Shown here: positions 7,883-16,143 of the stretch, in pieces
Layout of the letters: every line of letters starts with the position of its first letter
Numbering within the stretch: the stretch's first letter is position 1
Source: B4-G1 sp964393895
GTDB lineage: Bacteria > Chloroflexota > Anaerolineae > B4-G1
Length of the DNA: 64,000 nt
Assembly (NCBI GenBank): GCA_964393895.1
Contig: CAYMWP010000006.1
Location: 1-64,000 of the forward strand
Direction: 5' to 3'
Made by a program: the position numbers and the translations under genes
Notes under the pieces: model-generated
Seen by the model: only the letters and a program-made list of their open reading frames with translations
What the model was told of the DNA's origin: nothing
Databases searched by the model: none

Positions 7883-10015
7883 CTACATTCCGCCCTCGTG
7901 CACGTCTGTGGCGTGGACCACCGGAGCTTTTTCGGCCGGCCGGCCCTCGGCCACGACCCCCGCAAATGCCCCCAGCGGCACCTCCACGAACAACGGCCGG
8001 CGGGTGCCCTCGACCATCTGCTGCGCTGAAATCCCTTCCTCACGGAACAGGCGCTTGATCAAATTGGTGCAGGTCTTGCCGCCACAGGCTCCCATCCCGG
8101 CCCGCGTCACGCCTTTGATGTGATTCATATCCCGCGCGCCCGCTCGGATGAGGGCGCGGATCTCTCCCGCCGTCACCCGCTCGCAGCGGCAGACGATCTC
8201 GTCGTCGGCGATGCGCGTCACATACTCCCCCAGCGGCTCGGTCACTTCCGGCTTTTGCACGCGGATACCGGCGACGTGCTTGGCGATCTCGTGGGGAGCC
8301 CGCACTCGTACCAGTAGCGCCCGGTCGGAAAACTTGGGCGCTCGCACCTTTACTACCTCCACGTCGTCCAGTGGAGCGCCCTCCGTGTCCAGCACAGTCA
8401 CCACGTCTCCCTCGTGGATCGTTTCGGCCGAGAACTCGTAGGGGATCGTGACCGTCGGGTAATCTGGATCCTTGCGATAGTCCACCAGTGTGATGGCCAA
8501 CCCCGGACAGATGGCGACGCACTGTTCGCAGCCGATGCAGCCCTCCCCCGCGTACTCTGGCAAGCTGCGGATATCCTCGCTCTCCATCAAGATGCAATCC
8601 TGGGGACAGACGGAGGTGCAAGGATTGCACGGGATCTCTTGGGCACAATGGAGCACGGGCAGAACCCCTTCCTCTCCCTCCGGAATGTCTTCGGTGACGA
8701 CGGCACCGGGGCGGGATTTGAGAATTTCGGCGATGCGATGCCATTCCTGCGGCACCTGGCCTATGTCCCGCCCCAGGCTGCGAGCGATCTCCATCCCCCG
8801 GATGCGGCCAGTGAACATCGCTGCCGACGCCTCGGCGATCTCCTCCGCGTCCCCAGCCGCATAGACCGGCAGGCCAAACTCGCGCGCCTTGTGGACGAAC
8901 TCGTCAACCGGGTCCAGCCCTACGGCGACCAGCACCGTATCACAGGCGAACGCTTTTTCCGTGCCGGGTATGGGACGCCAGTTCTCGTCAATCTGGGCGA
9001 TGGTGACGGATTCTACCTCGTCCTTTCCATTGGCGCTGAGGATGGTGTGAGAGACGTAGATGGGCACGCCCAAGCGGGCCAGCTTGTCCTTGTGGACTTT
9101 GTATCCGCCGCACTCGGGCAGCGCTTCGCATAGGCCGACCACCTGGATGCCGGCCTGGAGTGCGTGGTAGCCGGCGATCAGCCCCACGTTCCCCCCGCCG
9201 ACGATGAACAGCCGCTCGCTCGACCGCACCAGGTCCCGGTTGACCAACGTCTGGAAAGCGCCCGCGCCATAGACTCCCGGCAGTGTGTTCCCTTTGAAAG
9301 CGAGTGATTTTTCTCGCGCGCCGGTCGTTACCAGCAAAACGTGGGGTTGGGCGACGACGTAGTGTTCCTCCCGCAATACGCCCACCTTTCTATCGGAAAA
9401 GACGGCCAGCGCGGTGGTGTTCAGCCAAACCTGGACGTTCTCGAACTGGCGCACTTCTTGCTCCAGTATGGTGGCGATGTCGGTACCTCGCGTCCCGGCG
9501 TAGCAGGCGTCAATGGAGCCAAAGAACTTGTGGGTCTGGAGCACCAGCTTGCCGCCCAAGCGATGTTTATCGTCCACCACGAGCGTGCGCACTCCGGCCT
9601 TGCCCAACTCGATTGCCGCCGCCAACCCGGCCGGCCCGCCGCCAATTATCAGGCACTCTACCTCGACCGGCCCGGCAGTCTGCATCTCGGGCGCGGTTTG
9701 GACGTCAGGCAGCACCGGCTTGCCATCCAGCGGTTCGATCCGCATTCCCGGTCGCACTGCTACCATGCAGGCCTTGACGGGCAGACCATCGGCCATAACC
9801 AAACACTGGGCGCACTGACCATTGGCGCAAAAGATACCCTGGGGCGCGCCGTCTTTGGGGTGATGTCCAAAGGTGCGCACGCCGCCGGCAAAGAGGGCCG
9901 AAGCGATAGTCTCTCCCTCGCGGGCCTGCATCGTCTGACCCTGCCAGGTGAATTCGACCGCCGGCCGTTCCTCGACCGGAAGAATTGGATGCTCGTGAAT
10001 ACGGTAATCCGCCAT
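7883..10015 (-). CDS. FAD-dependent oxidoreductase with [2Fe-2S], two [4Fe-4S] and BFD-like domains
   Basis: 710 residues from ATG 10015 (GGAGG 7 bases upstream; a longer frame lacks a site). Domain order: ferredoxin-like [2Fe-2S] domain with Cys at about 63, 68, 71 and 83; FAD Rossmann motif GGGPAG (about 125-130); NAD(P)-binding motif IVGGGNVG (about 270-277) and AAGDA; a two-cluster ferredoxin insert with C-x2-C-x3-C-x3-C (about 462-473) and C-x2-C-x2-C-x3-C (about 492-502); and a C-terminal BFD-like [2Fe-2S] domain (CRC at 608-610 and CGGKTC at 643-648). It resembles alpha subunits of hydroxyproline, sarcosine or opine dehydrogenases, with an added two-cluster ferredoxin. No beta subunit is adjacent. 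It is a cytoplasmic multi-centre dehydrogenase; the substrate is not determined. Confidence 0.9.
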   Translation of the reverse strand: MADYRIHEHPILPVEERPAVEFTWQGQTMQAREGETIASALFAGGVRTFGHHPKDGAPQGIFCANGQCAQCLVMADGLPVKACMVAVRPGMRIEPLDGKPVLPDVQTAPEMQTAGPVEVECLIIGGGPAGLAAAIELGKAGVRTLVVDDKHRLGGKLVLQTHKFFGSIDACYAGTRGTDIATILEQEVRQFENVQVWLNTTALAVFSDRKVGVLREEHYVVAQPHVLLVTTGAREKSLAFKGNTLPGVYGAGAFQTLVNRDLVRSSERLFIVGGGNVGLIAGYHALQAGIQVVGLCEALPECGGYKVHKDKLARLGVPIYVSHTILSANGKDEVESVTIAQIDENWRPIPGTEKAFACDTVLVAVGLDPVDEFVHKAREFGLPVYAAGDAEEIAEASAAMFTGRIRGMEIARSLGRDIGQVPQEWHRIAEILKSRPGAVVTEDIPEGEEGVLPVLHCAQEIPCNPCTSVCPQDCILMESEDIRSLPEYAGEGCIGCEQCVAICPGLAITLVDYRKDPDYPTVTIPYEFSAETIHEGDVVTVLDTEGAPLDDVEVVKVRAPKFSDRALLVRVRAPHEIAKHVAGIRVQKPEVTEPLGEYVTRIADDEIVCRCERVTAGEIRALIRAGARDMNHIKGVTRAGMGACGGKTCTNLIKRLFREEGISAQQMVEGTRRPLFVEVPLGAFAGVVAEGRPAEKAPVVHATDVHEGGM

Positions 10016-10349
10016 TTTGGTTCCTCCATATAGAGACATTGTCAAGCCGTAATTGCCTAACAAAGCCGCGCCTTAAACCGACGAGGAATTCACCGTAGAG
10101 AGCGCTGAGTGCGCCGAGATTTTTCATCTTTGCTCTGCTCTCTGCGTGCTCAGCGGTGAAATCTTGCTCTGTTTTTTAATAATTTACTACGTCAAAGAGT
10201 TCAGGTAGCCGGCACTTTGGCTCTCGTGATGGCAACCAGACGCCATTTTCGTCGAAATCGGTACACGGGCGCCGGGCACCTGAGCGGTGACGAGCCACGC
10301 ATATTATACGCCCGAATGAGCTATGTGGCAAAAACTGGAATGCGCCTTC
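10016..10349. repeat. Intergenic region with a diverged CACAGAG-type inverted repeat
   Basis: No gene seen. At about 10090-10163 a stretch beginning CACCGTAGAGAGCGCTGAG is mirrored by CTCTGCGTGCTCAGCGGTGA, so the two halves pair. This belongs to the same loose class as the repeats at 11704-11841, 36595-36665, 53472-53625 and 61820-61905. The remainder carries nothing recognised. Confidence 0.6.
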
Positions 10350-10378
10350 TTGCCAGAAGCTCTATTTTGCGGTAAACT
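10350..10378 (+). promoter_or_regulatory. Promoter for the Pro/Thr-linker protein gene
   Basis: -35 TTGCCA (10350-10355), 17-bp spacer, -10 TAAACT (10373-10378), 41 bp before the start at 10420. The -10 hexamer is the same as at 41107-41112. Confidence 0.5.
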
Positions 10379-10419
10379 CCGGCGACAGTGAGCGCACATA
10401 TTACCTGGGGAGAAAAAGT

Positions 10420-11541
10420 ATGTCACCTCGTTCAAAACTTGGATTAGGAGTGCTCTTGGCTTTTGGCCTGGCAGCGATCGTGTTGGGCGCGCGCGTCGCC
10501 ATACCGGTCCTATTCCCGCCGCCTACCCCTACACCCACTCCTACAGATACGCCCACGCCTACCCCCACCGACACACCCACTCCCACCGAAACACCCACAC
10601 CTACCCCCACCGACACGCCCACACCCACACCCATCCCTACCGACACACCCACGCCCATCCCCACCGACACTCCCACATCCGAACCCACTGTGCCCCCTTC
10701 ACCGTGGCCCACGACCGAGGGAGGAGAAGGTGCAGAGGAACCTGTATCAGATTGCTCCGCCGGGCCTGCGCCTCCCCCTTCGACGATTGGCGGCCGGCGG
10801 ATAATCGCCTACTATGGCACCAGCGGGCCGGGGCTGGGCATCCTGGGTCGCCACGACATTCCCACCACGCTGCAACTGCTGGAAGAGCAGATGCAACCCT
10901 ATCGAGAGTTGGACCCATGTGTGGAGCTAGTCCCCGCCTTTCATATCGTGACCACCGTCGCCGACGCATCTCCCGGCGAGGACGGCGACTATAATCACCG
11001 CATCCCCCACGAATCCGTCCAGGTGTGGATAGACAGCATCACCGCAGTGGGAGGCATAGCGGTGCTCGACGTGCAGGCCGGCCGGGGCGACGTGATGACA
11101 GAGTTGAGCTTGATCGAGCCTCTGCTGCGGCTGCCCTCTGTTCACCTGGCGATTGATCCCGAGTTCATCGTGGGGGAGGAGGAGGTGCCCGGCTCGCACC
11201 TGGGTCGCATCAGTGGAGAGGAGATCAACGAGGCCCAGGCCTGGCTCAACGCCATCGCCGAGCAGGTGGGGGAACCAAAGATCCTCGTCATCCACCAGTT
11301 CAACGACCGTATGATGGAGAACAAGGACGTGATCCAGGATTATCCGCTGGTCAACCTGGTGTGGGATGCGGATGGTTTTGGCGGGCCAGGGGCCAAGATC
11401 GGGGACTACAACCAGTACCGCCACGAGCCGGGCTTTGAGTACGGCGGCATAAAACTGTTCTACGTCTACGACGCGCCGGTGATGACGCCGGCGCAGGTGA
11501 TGGGTATAGAGCCGCCGCCGGCTTATATAGTTTACCAGTAG
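10420..11541 (+). CDS. Exported or anchored protein with Pro/Thr-rich linker; function unknown
   Basis: 373 residues; a GGGGAG site precedes ATG 10420. An N-terminal hydrophobic helix (about residues 8-31, LGVLLAFGLAAIVLGARVAI) acts as signal or anchor. A low-complexity linker of Thr-Pro repeats (TPTPTPTDTPTPT units, about 34-95; DNA 10524-10700) follows. A globular domain of about 250 residues begins RRIIAYYGTSGPGLGILG and continues with VELVPAFHIV, GIAVLDVQAGRGD, HLAIDPEFI, ILVIHQFNDRM and NLVWDADGFGG. The alternating strands, each ending in acidic residues, suggest a TIM-barrel hydrolase-like fold (inference). I do not recognise a named family. The linker points to display outside the cell membrane. 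Confidence 0.8.
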   Translation: MSPRSKLGLGVLLAFGLAAIVLGARVAIPVLFPPPTPTPTPTDTPTPTPTDTPTPTETPTPTPTDTPTPTPIPTDTPTPIPTDTPTSEPTVPPSPWPTTEGGEGAEEPVSDCSAGPAPPPSTIGGRRIIAYYGTSGPGLGILGRHDIPTTLQLLEEQMQPYRELDPCVELVPAFHIVTTVADASPGEDGDYNHRIPHESVQVWIDSITAVGGIAVLDVQAGRGDVMTELSLIEPLLRLPSVHLAIDPEFIVGEEEVPGSHLGRISGEEINEAQAWLNAIAEQVGEPKILVIHQFNDRMMENKDVIQDYPLVNLVWDADGFGGPGAKIGDYNQYRHEPGFEYGGIKLFYVYDAPVMTPAQVMGIEPPPAYIVYQ

Positions 11542-11703
11542 AAGGGATCTGAGCGTCCAGCTCCAGAGGCGGTTCTCGGCTTGTTCAGATGGGAGCGAGG
11601 TGGCGGGCATCTTTCAGGCAGTGCTGCGAACTCTATACCCTCAATGACAAAGACGGACCGGGCTTAGAACAAGATACCATCTTGTAGCACGATTATTTCA
11701 AAG

Positions 11704-11841
11704 GTAACTGTTCAAGGGAAAGCCTGTTTTACCACAAAGGACACAAAGGAAAAAACCAAAAACAGTCGCAGAACTTGTCACTTTCTTGGTGTCCTTCGTG
11801 CCCTTCGTGGTTCTCCAAAATAGGTATGCCTGAACGCTTAC
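11704..11841. repeat. MITE-like element with terminal inverted repeats and an inner ACCACAAAGG inverted repeat
   Basis: The left end GTAACTGTTCAAGG (11704-11717) is the inverted match of CCTGAACGCTTAC (11829-11841). Inside, ACCACAAAGGACACAAAGG (11731) is mirrored by a CCTTCGTGCCCTTCGTGGT stretch ending near 11820. The same terminal sequence bounds the element at 53472-53625. The short frames within it translate to HEGHEGH-type peptides and are not genes. The rest of the 11542-11870 interval shows nothing else. Confidence 0.75.
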
Positions 11842-11870
11842 TTTCAAAGTAGCAAGTGAGGAGGAACGAC

Positions 11871-12518
11871 GTGGCTGCACAACCTCGACCCGTGGCTTTT
11901 CCTGCTGCCGGCGGCGGCCCGCTGTTGGAGGGCGCCTTGCACGCGCTGGAAGGCTCTGGCCCCTTTCCAGCAGCCGTCATCTGTCATCCCCATCCACTGA
12001 TGGGCGGCGACATGGATAACACGGTCGTCGTGGCCGTGGAGCACGCGCTGGTTAGGCGCGGCTGGATGACGCTGCGTTTCAACTTTCGGGGTGCGGGTGG
12101 CAGCGCCGGTTCCTTCGATGAAGGGCGCGGTGAGATGGATGACGTAGCCGGCGCGCTGGACTTTTTGTGCGCCCGTCCAGACGTGGAAGCGAGCCGGTTG
12201 GCGGTGGTGGGCTACTCTTTCGGCGCGGAGGTGGGATTGCGCCACGCCGCCCGCGATCCCCGCGTGGGTTGGTTGGCCGGCCTTGCGCTGATACAAGAGC
12301 TCTACGCCAGCCCATTCCTCGACGCCGATCCACGCCCCAAGCTCTTTGTCGCCGGAGATCGAGATCCCTGGGCTCCCGCCGCGCCGCTGCGCGAATACGT
12401 GGCGCGGCTGCGTTCACCCAAGAGGTTGCATCTCGTCCCCGGCGCGAACCACATCTTGGGCGGGTGTGAGGACGAGGCGGCCGCGTTGGTGGCCGATTTT
12501 TTGCCCGCACCTGGGTAG
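11871..12518 (+). CDS. Alpha/beta-hydrolase (dienelactone-hydrolase/COG2945-like)
   Basis: 215 residues from GTG 11871, six bases after GAGGAGG; an in-frame GTG at 11856 precedes that site and is rejected. Family features: AAVICHPHPLMGGDMDN (about 38-54, the HPHP loop typical of COG2945), LRFNFRGAGGSAG (about 74-86), nucleophile elbow GYSFGA (about 119-124), KLFVAGDRDPWAP carrying the acid, and GANHILGG with the catalytic His (about 193). It is a small soluble hydrolase acting on an unknown ester or amide. It begins 30 bp after the MITE-like element, which may supply or disrupt its promoter. Its 3' end converges on the 12534 gene with 15 bp between. Confidence 0.88.
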   Translation: MAAQPRPVAFPAAGGGPLLEGALHALEGSGPFPAAVICHPHPLMGGDMDNTVVVAVEHALVRRGWMTLRFNFRGAGGSAGSFDEGRGEMDDVAGALDFLCARPDVEASRLAVVGYSFGAEVGLRHAARDPRVGWLAGLALIQELYASPFLDADPRPKLFVAGDRDPWAPAAPLREYVARLRSPKRLHLVPGANHILGGCEDEAAALVADFLPAPG

Positions 12519-12533
12519 ACCCAGGGGCGCCCG

Positions 12534-14150
12534 TTACGGCGCAGGGGTAGGGGTGGGTGGGGAGGGAGGGGCGCCGCCTAACACTCTGGGCATGCTCAGC
12601 GCCGCCAGGATAACCAGTGCTACCACCACAATGTAGGTGAGCGAGATCGCCAGAAACCAACGCTTGAAGCGATCTCGACTTTCTGCAAAACGCGCGCCTA
12701 CGATTTTCTCCACTTTCTCAGGGTAGATGCGCTCTTCAAAGCGCCGGCGCCGTTCCTCGAACTCTTCGATCAGCGCCTGGTACCATTCCCACTGGTTGAG
12801 CATGTTGTAACTGAGGGGGAAGGCCAGCACGTAGATCGCATAGACCGCCATTCCAATCAGAAAGACGATGGGGTTGAATTCTTCCTTGAATAGAGCGGCG
12901 ACGAAAGAGCCGAGGAGCGCGCCTATGGCGGCCAGCATGGTATCCGAAAGGCCCTTGATCATGGCCGAGATTTGATCGGAAAAGGCCTGGGCGGTGTCGG
13001 CGACATAGTCTTCCAACGCCCGCACCTGGGCCGTGTAGGAATCCACTTTGCGCTCAATGAAGGCTTTCCAATGCCACTTGAGGCTCTCAAAGATACTGCT
13101 CGCGTTGAGCAACAACAGCCGGTGACGCACGGCAGGATCGGTCGCGTGTAACGCCTGCGCCATAGCGATCTGTACCAGGGCCAGGCGGTCGGCTGACCAA
13201 TGAGGATCGTATGCCCACTCCACTAACTGCACCAGACTATCCACGTCCTGTGGGGAAATTTTACCTACCGGCTCTCCGGGGTCGGCCAGGGTCACTTGAG
13301 CACTCTGATTGGCGCCGGCGTAGGTGGCTACCACTTCGTCGGCGTGGGAGACGGCGCGGTCGGCCGTGTACAGGATGACCAGGTTGATCAAATGAACCCG
13401 CAGTGCGTTGGCGATGGGGTCATCGGGCTGGGCCTCTCCACTCACCTCGAGGTGTAGAGGAGTCAGGCATCTCAACCACGACTCCTGCCACTTGAGCGTG
13501 TCGCGGCAGGTATCGTAGATGAACTGTACACGCTCGATGGCGGGCGGTTGTTGGGGTATCGCTGCTCTCCAATTCTCCATCCGCGTGCCACCCACCACGG
13601 CCAGATAAGGGCCATCCAGCCATATCTCGCGGGCCGGGACCAACAGGATAACCTTGGGCACGGTTTTCTTGCCACCCTTACCCCACAGGTCGTTTTCCAG
13701 TTGGCTTGGATGGTTGGACAGGTAGGCCGCGAGAGTCGCCGGAAACAGGTAGAGGAACGGCCTGCAACCTCGGAACATGCCCAGCCGGTCCTCGATCAAC
13801 TTGGTCTTGTTCAGTTTCAGGTCGAGGATGATCGTCCGGGTTGATCGGGCCACGGCGCGAAAATCGTCCAAGTCCGCCTCGGTCAGATCCGACGTTACCT
13901 CCAGCAAGACCAATCTATCCAGCAGGAAGCGGCAGGTGAGGGCGTCGCCGCCGGCCCGGGCGAGCGCAGCGAGCAGATTCAGGGTCAATCCGGCGGCTAC
14001 CTGAGCGCTGAAATTGGGGTTGTAATATTTGAGCTGTTTCAACTCTTCCCGCTTGGCCCACATCTCGTCGTCCAGGCCCGCCGCCTCGCCAAAGTCGAGC
14101 AGTGCCCCGACAAGCTCGTCCCACCAGTCTCCCTGTACTTCCATCGTCAC
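12534..14150 (-). CDS. Unrecognised protein with C-terminal membrane helices, coupled to the NdpA-like gene
   Basis: 538 residues starting GTG 14150 (ATG 14144 also possible), with the start overlapping the upstream stop by 3-4 bases, so translation is coupled. Residues 1-380 look soluble and mainly helical (DEMWAKREELKQLKYYNPNF near the start; a strand-rich patch KVILLVPAREIWLDGPYLAVV at about 165-185). About 395-430 is amphipathic and leads into hydrophobic segments (AAIGALLGSFVAALF; VFLIGMAVYAIYVLAFPLSY). A charged stretch (EEFEERRRRFEERIYPEK) and a final helix (LAISLTYIVVVALVILAA) precede a Pro-rich tail. I recognise no family. Pairing with a nucleoid-associated protein suggests a two-gene system with a membrane-acting partner; this is inference. 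Confidence 0.75.
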   Translation of the reverse strand: MTMEVQGDWWDELVGALLDFGEAAGLDDEMWAKREELKQLKYYNPNFSAQVAAGLTLNLLAALARAGGDALTCRFLLDRLVLLEVTSDLTEADLDDFRAVARSTRTIILDLKLNKTKLIEDRLGMFRGCRPFLYLFPATLAAYLSNHPSQLENDLWGKGGKKTVPKVILLVPAREIWLDGPYLAVVGGTRMENWRAAIPQQPPAIERVQFIYDTCRDTLKWQESWLRCLTPLHLEVSGEAQPDDPIANALRVHLINLVILYTADRAVSHADEVVATYAGANQSAQVTLADPGEPVGKISPQDVDSLVQLVEWAYDPHWSADRLALVQIAMAQALHATDPAVRHRLLLLNASSIFESLKWHWKAFIERKVDSYTAQVRALEDYVADTAQAFSDQISAMIKGLSDTMLAAIGALLGSFVAALFKEEFNPIVFLIGMAVYAIYVLAFPLSYNMLNQWEWYQALIEEFEERRRRFEERIYPEKVEKIVGARFAESRDRFKRWFLAISLTYIVVVALVILAALSMPRVLGGAPPSPPTPTPAP

Positions 14151-15214
14151 CTCACCTCATCCCACGTTTCGGTGTGGAGCACCACTCGGTAGTAGGGGGG
14201 TGTTCCTCTCTGCTTGATATAGTCTACCGCCTGGACGACTTGCTCGTAGTCGTCGGCTAGAACCTCGACCCGCAGCCCGTGATCGCCCTTGAAGCGTCGT
14301 TTGCGGACGAGCTTTTTGGCATAGCCGGTGTCAATCCCAAATTCACGGTCGGGCAATTGCTGGCGGAGCGCCTGGTCAATCCGCTCCTTGTGCGCTTCGT
14401 CCAGTGGCAGACCGGCGAGCCAGGCATCCAGGTTGATCTCTCTCAGGGCGATGGTGTTATCAACGGCCCGCCGGAGGGCGTCGTCCTCATCGGGGCCGAG
14501 TTCGGGGCGGAGTTGGTTGTGGGCAGTGACCAGCGCTCTGTACAGCCGGTCGGTGCGTTGGCGCGCGTCCAGGGCCAACTCGCAGCCCAAGAAATCCTCG
14601 GAGAAGAACTTGGCTACCGCGCGGGGCAAGGAGCGGGGCACCTGCCGGTCGAGGAGCAACAGGTCATAGTCGCTCTGCACGTCCAATGGTCGGACGAAGG
14701 CGCACTTGTGTAGCCGCTCGCGGGTCGTGGGCAGCACGTCGCTCTGAATCTCAAAGCTGACGTACAGGTTGCCCTGCGCATCCCGTTCTGTCTTGGTGCG
14801 AAAGACCGGCGATGGGTCGAGCTTTAGCAAGCCCAGGTAATGAGACACTTGCGGGCGGTTGCCGGCCCGGTAGAAGCACGCGGCCAGGTTGCCGGGCGAG
14901 ATGCGCTGATCACCGGCTATGATCCCGTACAGCTTTTCGGCCAGTTGGGTGGATCCGCTGACCAGATCGAGGTCGCCATCCAGCAGGGCCTTGCACACTT
15001 CAAAAGCGCTTTCCTCATCTTGGGCCGTAAAGCGGGCGGCCCGGGTGGTGGTGTCTTGTAGCGAGTTCTCGATGTGGGTGACGAAATAATCAACCAGGCG
15101 TTGGTTATCGCCGAGGGGGCACGTTCTCTCAGATAGCACTTTGCCGTCGGGCCGTCTCGGATCCAGGATGTGCACGACGAGTTGTTCGAGTTGAATATCA
15201 GTCGCATAACGCAT
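14147..15214 (-). CDS. Nucleoid-associated protein, NdpA/YejK-like
   Basis: 355 residues from ATG 15214 (GGAGG 8 bases upstream; a longer frame has none). It follows the NdpA pattern: N-terminal LEQLVVHILDPRRPDGKVLSE, then YFVTHIENSLQDT (about 43-55); a middle segment with AVAKFFSEDFLGCEL (about 200-214); a helical region with LRRAVDNTIAL; and a C-terminal strand block GDHGLRVEVLADDYEQVV ahead of YYRVVLHTETW. Members bind DNA and have been found on the nucleoid; in some bacteria they sit with membrane or nuclease partners. The identification is at family level and the sequence is divergent. It is co-translated with the downstream membrane protein. An inverted repeat at 15260-15299 lies just upstream of the start. 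Confidence 0.72.
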   Translation of the reverse strand: MRYATDIQLEQLVVHILDPRRPDGKVLSERTCPLGDNQRLVDYFVTHIENSLQDTTTRAARFTAQDEESAFEVCKALLDGDLDLVSGSTQLAEKLYGIIAGDQRISPGNLAACFYRAGNRPQVSHYLGLLKLDPSPVFRTKTERDAQGNLYVSFEIQSDVLPTTRERLHKCAFVRPLDVQSDYDLLLLDRQVPRSLPRAVAKFFSEDFLGCELALDARQRTDRLYRALVTAHNQLRPELGPDEDDALRRAVDNTIALREINLDAWLAGLPLDEAHKERIDQALRQQLPDREFGIDTGYAKKLVRKRRFKGDHGLRVEVLADDYEQVVQAVDYIKQRGTPPYYRVVLHTETWDEVR

Positions 15215-15259
15215 AGTGGGTCCCTCCTTCAACTCCTTCCACACACACTCCATCTACCA

Positions 15260-15299
15260 AACGAGGCCCACCTCAATCTGGCAATGGGCGGGCCTCGTT
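15260..15299. terminator. Inverted repeat between the NdpA pair and the coiled-coil gene
   Basis: 10-bp arms AACGAGGCCC (15260-15269) and GGGCCTCGTT (15290-15299) with a 20-base loop, 45 bp upstream of the NdpA-like start. It could terminate transcription from the upstream minus-strand gene or act as an operator. Neither strand has a T run. Confidence 0.45.
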
Positions 15300-15521
15300 C
15301 TGCGAAGTATGCTCTAGTGGCGGTTGCCACCGCTTGATCAAAGACTGGGCGGGACGCTTTGTCGCGTCACTGGATTACGACTTTATAATGCGAATCTCGA
15401 TAGTGTGCAGTGGTCGGTGCCCGTACCAGTCGCGCGAGAACCGCCCTGCGTTGCACTCAAGCAGCACAATGTTTCCTCGCGTCCCCGGAATATTGAAAAG
15501 GTGCGAGGTGATAGAGAACTT

Positions 15522-16091
15522 TTATTTCACAAACATCCCGACAGTCAGCAGGAGGGTGACCAGTGCCCCGATAACCGTCAGTGAACCGATCATCCAGCGA
15601 GTCTGCACCAACATACGCTCGGTCATGGTATCCAACTGCGCGTGCATAGTCCGGTAATTCTCTCTCATTTCCTGCCGCAATTCATCAATCGCAATGCGTG
15701 TCTCCCGCCGATGCTCGTGCAGTTCCGACTTGAACTCTTCCCGCAACCCTTGCAGTTCCGATTTGAACTCTTCTCGCACCCCTTGCAGTTCCAACTTGAA
15801 CTCGGTCCGTATTCCGTCCAGCCGCTGATGTAATTCCACCCGGTTCTGCCTTACAGCCTGTTCCAGGCCGTCCATCCGGCTCCCCAGCCCGCTCATCCGG
15901 CTTTCCAGGACATCCAGCCGGGAGGTGATTTCTCGATACTCGTCTCGCGGCACCATGCGGGGCATAACGACCGCCTCCATCCAGTCGGTGAAGGCATCGG
16001 TTGCTGCGTCCCCCCACGCTTCGCGCACCGATGATGGCACCTTGAGCGGTGCCGGCGTCCTGTTACGTGTCTGTATCTCTGTCTGCGCCAT
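15522..16091 (-). CDS. Coiled-coil protein with C-terminal membrane anchor
   Basis: 189 residues; a GGGGGAG site precedes ATG 16091. About residues 55-150 form a long coiled coil that includes 11-residue repeats: GVREEFKSELQ and GLREEFKSELH are near-identical neighbours, preceded by GIRTEFKLELQ. Hendecad spacing favours a right-handed coil. A single helix at the C-terminus (SLTVIGALVTLLLTVGMF, about 168-186) anchors it, with most of the protein inside the cell. The architecture recalls DUF1640/CCDC90-type membrane coiled-coil proteins. The repeat is also clear in the DNA (about 15734-15810, 33-bp units), so copy number could vary. Function is unknown. Confidence 0.8.
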   Translation of the reverse strand: MAQTEIQTRNRTPAPLKVPSSVREAWGDAATDAFTDWMEAVVMPRMVPRDEYREITSRLDVLESRMSGLGSRMDGLEQAVRQNRVELHQRLDGIRTEFKLELQGVREEFKSELQGLREEFKSELHEHRRETRIAIDELRQEMRENYRTMHAQLDTMTERMLVQTRWMIGSLTVIGALVTLLLTVGMFVK

Positions 16092-16143
16092 GTACTCCCC
16101 CTGGTTGTATTATACCAAATCGCTGTGGCGGTGTCAAAAAAAA

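Noticed and set aside
8414..9133. Long plus-strand frame of 239 codons
   Set aside because: It lies wholly within the oxidoreductase gene on the other strand, whose frame shows conserved cofactor motifs; the plus-strand translation has none.
10524..10700. Possible CRISPR-like short repeat array
   Set aside because: The repeats are in-frame ACACCCACTCC-type codons for the Thr-Pro linker, with no spacers of constant length.
11698..11980. Short minus-strand frames with HEGHEGH/TKGTKDTK peptides
   Set aside because: They are translations of the MITE-like repeat; the same peptides occur wherever the repeat does.
15734..15810. Possible tandem-repeat array of non-coding type
   Set aside because: The 33-bp units are in frame within the coiled-coil gene and encode hendecad repeats.
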